Assembly (NCBI GenBank): GCA_023853785.1
Contig: JAJIRX010000229.1
Coordinates: forward strand, 1-33,190
Length of the DNA stretch: 33,190 nucleotides
From: Psilocybe azurescens
Taxonomy: Eukaryota > Basidiomycota > Agaricomycetes > Agaricales > Agrocybaceae
Direction of reading: 5' to 3'
Below the pieces are notes generated by a model. It saw only the letters and a program-made list of their open reading frames with translations, was not told the origin of the DNA and ran no database searches. Below are positions 30,048 through 33,190 of the stretch, one piece after another; position 1 is the stretch's first letter, and each line of letters begins with the position of its first letter. The translations under genes and the position numbers were made by a program.

Positions 30048-32097
30048 ACTTATGATTCAGATCCTTCTCCTTCCCAGTCCACAACTCCAGAGAGTCGAAA
30101 TAAGTAAGCAGTAAGCACACGGGCCGTCGGATCGGTGAAGCGTTTCGTTTCGTTTCGTAAACGACGAGAGAGATCGCAAATAAATGAATCGCAATGTGCG
30201 ATTCGGAATTCGGATTGTGCCAGACTGAGCAAAGACTCGGAAAGAAAGGAACAGGATTCGGGTGCGGCGTCACGCGTCAAGTATTAAGCCTGGGGACACC
30301 GCCGCAGGTCGCTGCCAGCTAAGGAGATCCGTCTCGCGTCATCGGTAGGGGTATTGTCGGTGACTCTCACCATGAGCCTATCTATGGCATCAGTAATACT
30401 GTATATGCCAGTGCCTGGCATGCTCTGTGCTCGGCACTCGGCACTTCCAAAGTTCTCACGGGGTGACCATCCAAAGCCAGCAGATCACGTGGGATTAGAC
30501 ATTTTGGCACATCGGACAGGAAGCAGCCCCCGTCATCATCACTGCATCAGGTTTGATTTATTTAAATAAACACTATACGCCATCCATCAGACATCCCACA
30601 AGGCAAGGAAAAAAACAATATTCTTGAATTGTTTCTGTAGCATTATTACACGAGGAAAACTAGTAGTGTACTGTACGATAAAACTTGGATTGAATACGGT
30701 ATACGAAGCTCAGAGCTCGAGGGGGGGAAAGAATCGGAATCAGAGAAAGACACAGACAGACACGGACAGATGATAGCACTACACTACACGGCGGACGACG
30801 GACGAACATGAAGTGAAATGAGGTTGATTGGGATGCATTGCCAAACAGTGGGCTGGTATAAAGAGTTGAGTTTGAGTTGAGTTGAAAGATGGATGGATGT
30901 GGATTGTGAGGAAATTGTATAGGAAGGTGATCTTGAAATTTGAAATTGAACCGAGAAGAAAGGAAGAAGAGAGAAGAGGAAAAAGCGGCGGGATTAAAGT
31001 AAGTACTAAGTGTTGGATTTTGAGTAAGGGTTGGTAGCAAGCACAAGGCCAAAGAATGAATGGAATGAAAAGCCAGTGATCGGAAAAAGAAGAGAGGAAA
31101 AGGGAAAGTAATTTAAAAGAAAGGAACAGACGCAACTAGGCGCTAACACTACACTATCCGACATATGCTACAAGCCATACGCCAAGAGTACATGATTCCG
31201 TACAATCCATAAAAAAACAGATGAGAAAGAAATGAGATGATCGGCTGAGTGCACGTGGGGCGTGGGGTCTAGAGCGCAGCGCAGACGAGAAAAAGAAGAG
31301 GGAAAGAAAAGAAGAAACTGCCAGCGCTAGAACAACTGAATGCGTTGGTCATGCTACATGCTACTAGGCAACAGCCAGTAACCAATTGCAACCAGCCCAG
31401 GAATGAGAAGTTCGAAAAGAATAAAGGAATAAGGAAATAAGGAAACCAAAAAAACAAACACCCTGCCAAATCTGACAACATAAGCCGAAAACCAAGGAAT
31501 CAGGATTCAGCAACAACGGCAACAGCGAAAACACCACCGACATCCAATATCCGACTCGGATAATCGAAATCCGGTTGGAAGGGGTCTGTTTGAAGTTTGG
31601 AGAGCAAAAAAAGAAACGCAAAAGCAAATTCGCAAGGCGAAGCGTAAAGGCGAAAATTATGAGAAAAAGAGGGTAGGCGGTTACAGTGGGCGCGCCTCGC
31701 GGCGCTGTTCAAACAACAACAACAATGATCGTAAAAGACTCCTAAAAATAAAAGGACAAATGACAGACAATTGGATTGGAATATGGTAAAACGTTGGATC
31801 ATGTCAAAGGAAGGAAGGTCGAAGTCGAAGCCAAGGTCAGAGAACGCCGCAGCCGAGGAAGTAGCAGCCTCGAGGACGGTGACAATCCACGATTTTCGCG
31901 TGGAATACTCTATACGCTCGAGAAGCACCAGGGAGAGATGACGAGTTAACGGCGTGGGCGCGATTTAGACGGACGGAGTGTGAACGTGAACGAGCGCGCT
32001 TGCTTGCTTGCCTGAGGCTTACTCGCAACCCCGCTCGCAAGTGATAGCACATAACCGTAAGGACAAGAGATATAGCATAACCCTTCTGATTCTTGAA
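30048..32097. other. Two-kilobase intergenic region with a purine-rich tract
   Basis: No convincing gene. Near the gluconokinase start there is a CGTTT triple repeat (about 30139-30156). A 14-base AT palindrome, TTTATTTAAATAAA, lies at 30557-30570. From about 30690 to 31670 the plus strand is markedly rich in A and G (many AGAAAG, GGAAAG and GAGAAGA runs), which creates long but low-complexity Phe/Leu/Ser-rich frames on the minus strand. At 31690-31705 there is a GC-rich patch (GCGCGCCTCGCGGCGC). Part of this may be the 3' UTR of the minus-strand gene on the right. Confidence 0.5.
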
Positions 32098-33190
32098 CTA
32101 TGGAGAATTCGAAACAGCGGAATCATAGATGTCCGGCAACGTCGGGCGGCGGCTGTACTGATACTGGATTGGCTGAGGCTGCTGAGAATGGTATTGCTGA
32201 TAGTGCTGATACAGCTCCTGGCCCTGAGACAGCCCGTGTGCGTGCGCATAATGAACATGCCCCGACGCCCCGCCTCTGCCCCTATGTCCACCCCTGTGTC
32301 CATCTCCCCCGCGTATCAATTCCCGAATCCGTCTCCGCCCCCACCTCCGACGCAGCAGCCGCGCCAGCACTACCAGCGGGGTTATTCTTGCTAAACACAA
32401 TCGTATTATACGCCGGCGGCGGCACATCGAAGATGCTCGTGCTCGGCAGCGGCTCGGGCGGGAGATCGCGCTGCGGGCTCGACACCGTGAGCAGGTGCAC
32501 GTAGCTCGCGAGGTCCTCCTGCGACGCCTTCGTGATCGGCGGCTGCCGGCTGTGCAGAGGCTGTGTTGTTGTTGCTGGATTCGGACCCGGGCGGCATGAG
32601 CGTGTGCGAGGTCGTCACGCGGAGGTAGGTGCTGGTGCTGGTGCTGGTATTGGAGCTGGAGCTGGTATTGACGGCGGTGTAATCGGAGTCGCGGTTTTGC
32701 GATGACGATGATGAGGAGGGTACGGGGCTCGATGGCTGCGCAGCAACGACGCGTCGAACCCTGGCGTCGGCGGTAACGAGCGTTGCGGCCGCGTTTGCTG
32801 CTGAGGTAGCTGAGGTTGCTGCGACGTATCCTTCGGGAACGACGGATAGTTCGCGAGCTGGCTCGAGCTCTGCACGCGCCGCCGCGACGGCGGCGCTGAT
32901 ATAACAGAAGGCACCGGCGGCGGGCGCGGCAGCGGTCGTTTGGCAGCAGCCCCGTCCGACTCGTCGTAGACGTGTATGAGCGGATGCTCTCCGCGCGGCC
33001 CATCGATGGCGCCCGCGGGTGTTCCAGCGCCTCGGGGTAGTTTCTGCTAAGCGAGTGCGAGTGCGAATGCGAATGCGAGGTCGTATCATCATGGTGGCTC
33101 GTGCTCCCGCCGTGCATGATACTACTACCGTTATCCGTGCTGTCCGTCGTGTACAGGTTGAAAAAGGCGGGGAAGAGCGCGGGCGTGAGA
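32098..33190 (-). CDS. C-terminal part of a disordered protein with a PPPAY motif (5' partial)
   Basis: Coding sequence enters from the right edge on the minus strand (LTPALFPAFFNLYTTDSTDN), followed by a His-Ser repeat (SHSHSHSHS), PRAPSMGRAESIRSYTSTTS, Pro-rich sequence (RPLPRPPPVPS, SLPPTPGFD), a Pro-Ala repeat, then SQEDLASYVHLLTVSSPQRD and STSIFDVPPPAYNTIVF. It ends near 32098-32100 with Gln/Tyr-rich sequence (RRPTLPDIYDSAVSNSP). These pieces lie in different frames, so several single-base shifts are needed, one in the C run near 32960. PPPAY fits the PPxY motif bound by WW domains of Rsp5/Nedd4 ubiquitin ligases, which suggests an arrestin-related adaptor or another Rsp5 client. With the N-terminal domains outside the window this stays a guess. 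The single long frame over this region (Arg/Ser-rich) is a shadow. Confidence 0.5.
   Translation of the reverse strand, partial: LTPALFPAFFNLYTTDSTDNGSSIMHGGSTSHHDDTTSHSHSHSHSLSRNYPEALEHPRAPSMGRAESIRSYTSTTSRTGLLPNDRCRARRRCLLLYQRRRRGGACRARASSRTIRRSRRIRRSNLSYLSSKRGRNARYRRRQGSTRRCCAAIEPRTLLIIVIAKPRLRLHRRQYQLQLQYQHQHQHLPPRDDLAHAHAARVRIQQQQHSLCTAGSRRSRRRRRRTSRATCTCSRCRARSAISRPSRCRARASSMCRRRRIIRLCLARITPLVVLARLLRRRWGRRRIRELIRGGDGHRGGHRGRGGASGHVHYAHAHGLSQGQELYQHYQQYHSQQPQPIQYQYSRRPTLPDIYDSAVSNSP

Noticed and set aside
30660..31928. Several 70-140 codon Phe/Leu/Ser-rich frames on the minus strand
   Set aside because: They arise from the purine-rich tract on the plus strand, which lowers stop-codon frequency. 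They overlap each other, have no domain, and no consistent splice structure.
32098..33117. A 339-codon Arg/Ser-rich frame on the minus strand
   Set aside because: After about 55 real residues it changes to an implausible Arg-rich composition; the Pro/Ser/Ala-rich pieces in the other frames fit a real protein much better.

Overview
The window reads as nuclear DNA of a filamentous basidiomycete, most likely an Agaricomycete. The signs are GT-AG introns of about 45-180 bases in every conserved gene, up to 17 introns in one gene, fungal forms of VPS53, a CTR copper transporter, a proteasome alpha subunit and gluconokinase, and the F-box family 'LPxEILQEIFL...C..WR.IAL..P.LWN' that is typically expanded in mushrooms. 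No tRNA, rRNA, CRISPR array or intact transposon was seen.

Layout. 1-0.37 kb: C-terminal end of an unidentified plus-strand gene. 0.7-4.15 kb: VPS53 (GARP tethering complex) on the minus strand, 18 exons. 4.6-25.3 kb: an accessory block built almost entirely of F-box genes, F-box relics and a repeated spacer. It holds gene A (4.6-6.9 kb), pseudogene B (7.5-9.4 kb), and three tandem copies U1, U2 and U3 of a unit of about 5-6 kb. Each unit has a spacer of about 2.2 kb, an F-box gene (C, D or E) and a truncated F-box relic (c', d' or e'). The spacer carries a short minus-strand ORF with a signal peptide-like start, a strongly conserved block upstream of it, and several small inverted repeats. 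25.9-33.2 kb: conserved genes again, namely a CTR-type copper transporter (plus), and on the minus strand a proteasome alpha-3/PSMA4-type subunit, a gluconokinase and the C-terminal part of a disordered protein with a PPPAY motif. About 2 kb of purine-rich non-coding DNA lies between the last two.

Two themes matter. First, the F-box array looks like a birth-and-death cluster. D and E are nearly identical at both ends but diverge in the middle, where E resembles C. C has lost about 100 codons in frame, and deleted relics sit between the live copies. In F-box proteins the C-terminal half normally selects the substrate, so this resembles diversification of substrate receptors. Second, single-base indels, mostly in homopolymer runs, break the frame of VPS53, the proteasome subunit, gluconokinase and most F-box copies. 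Because housekeeping genes carry them, they are more likely assembly errors than real mutations, and frameshift-based pseudogene calls here should be held loosely. Only the copper transporter reads through cleanly.
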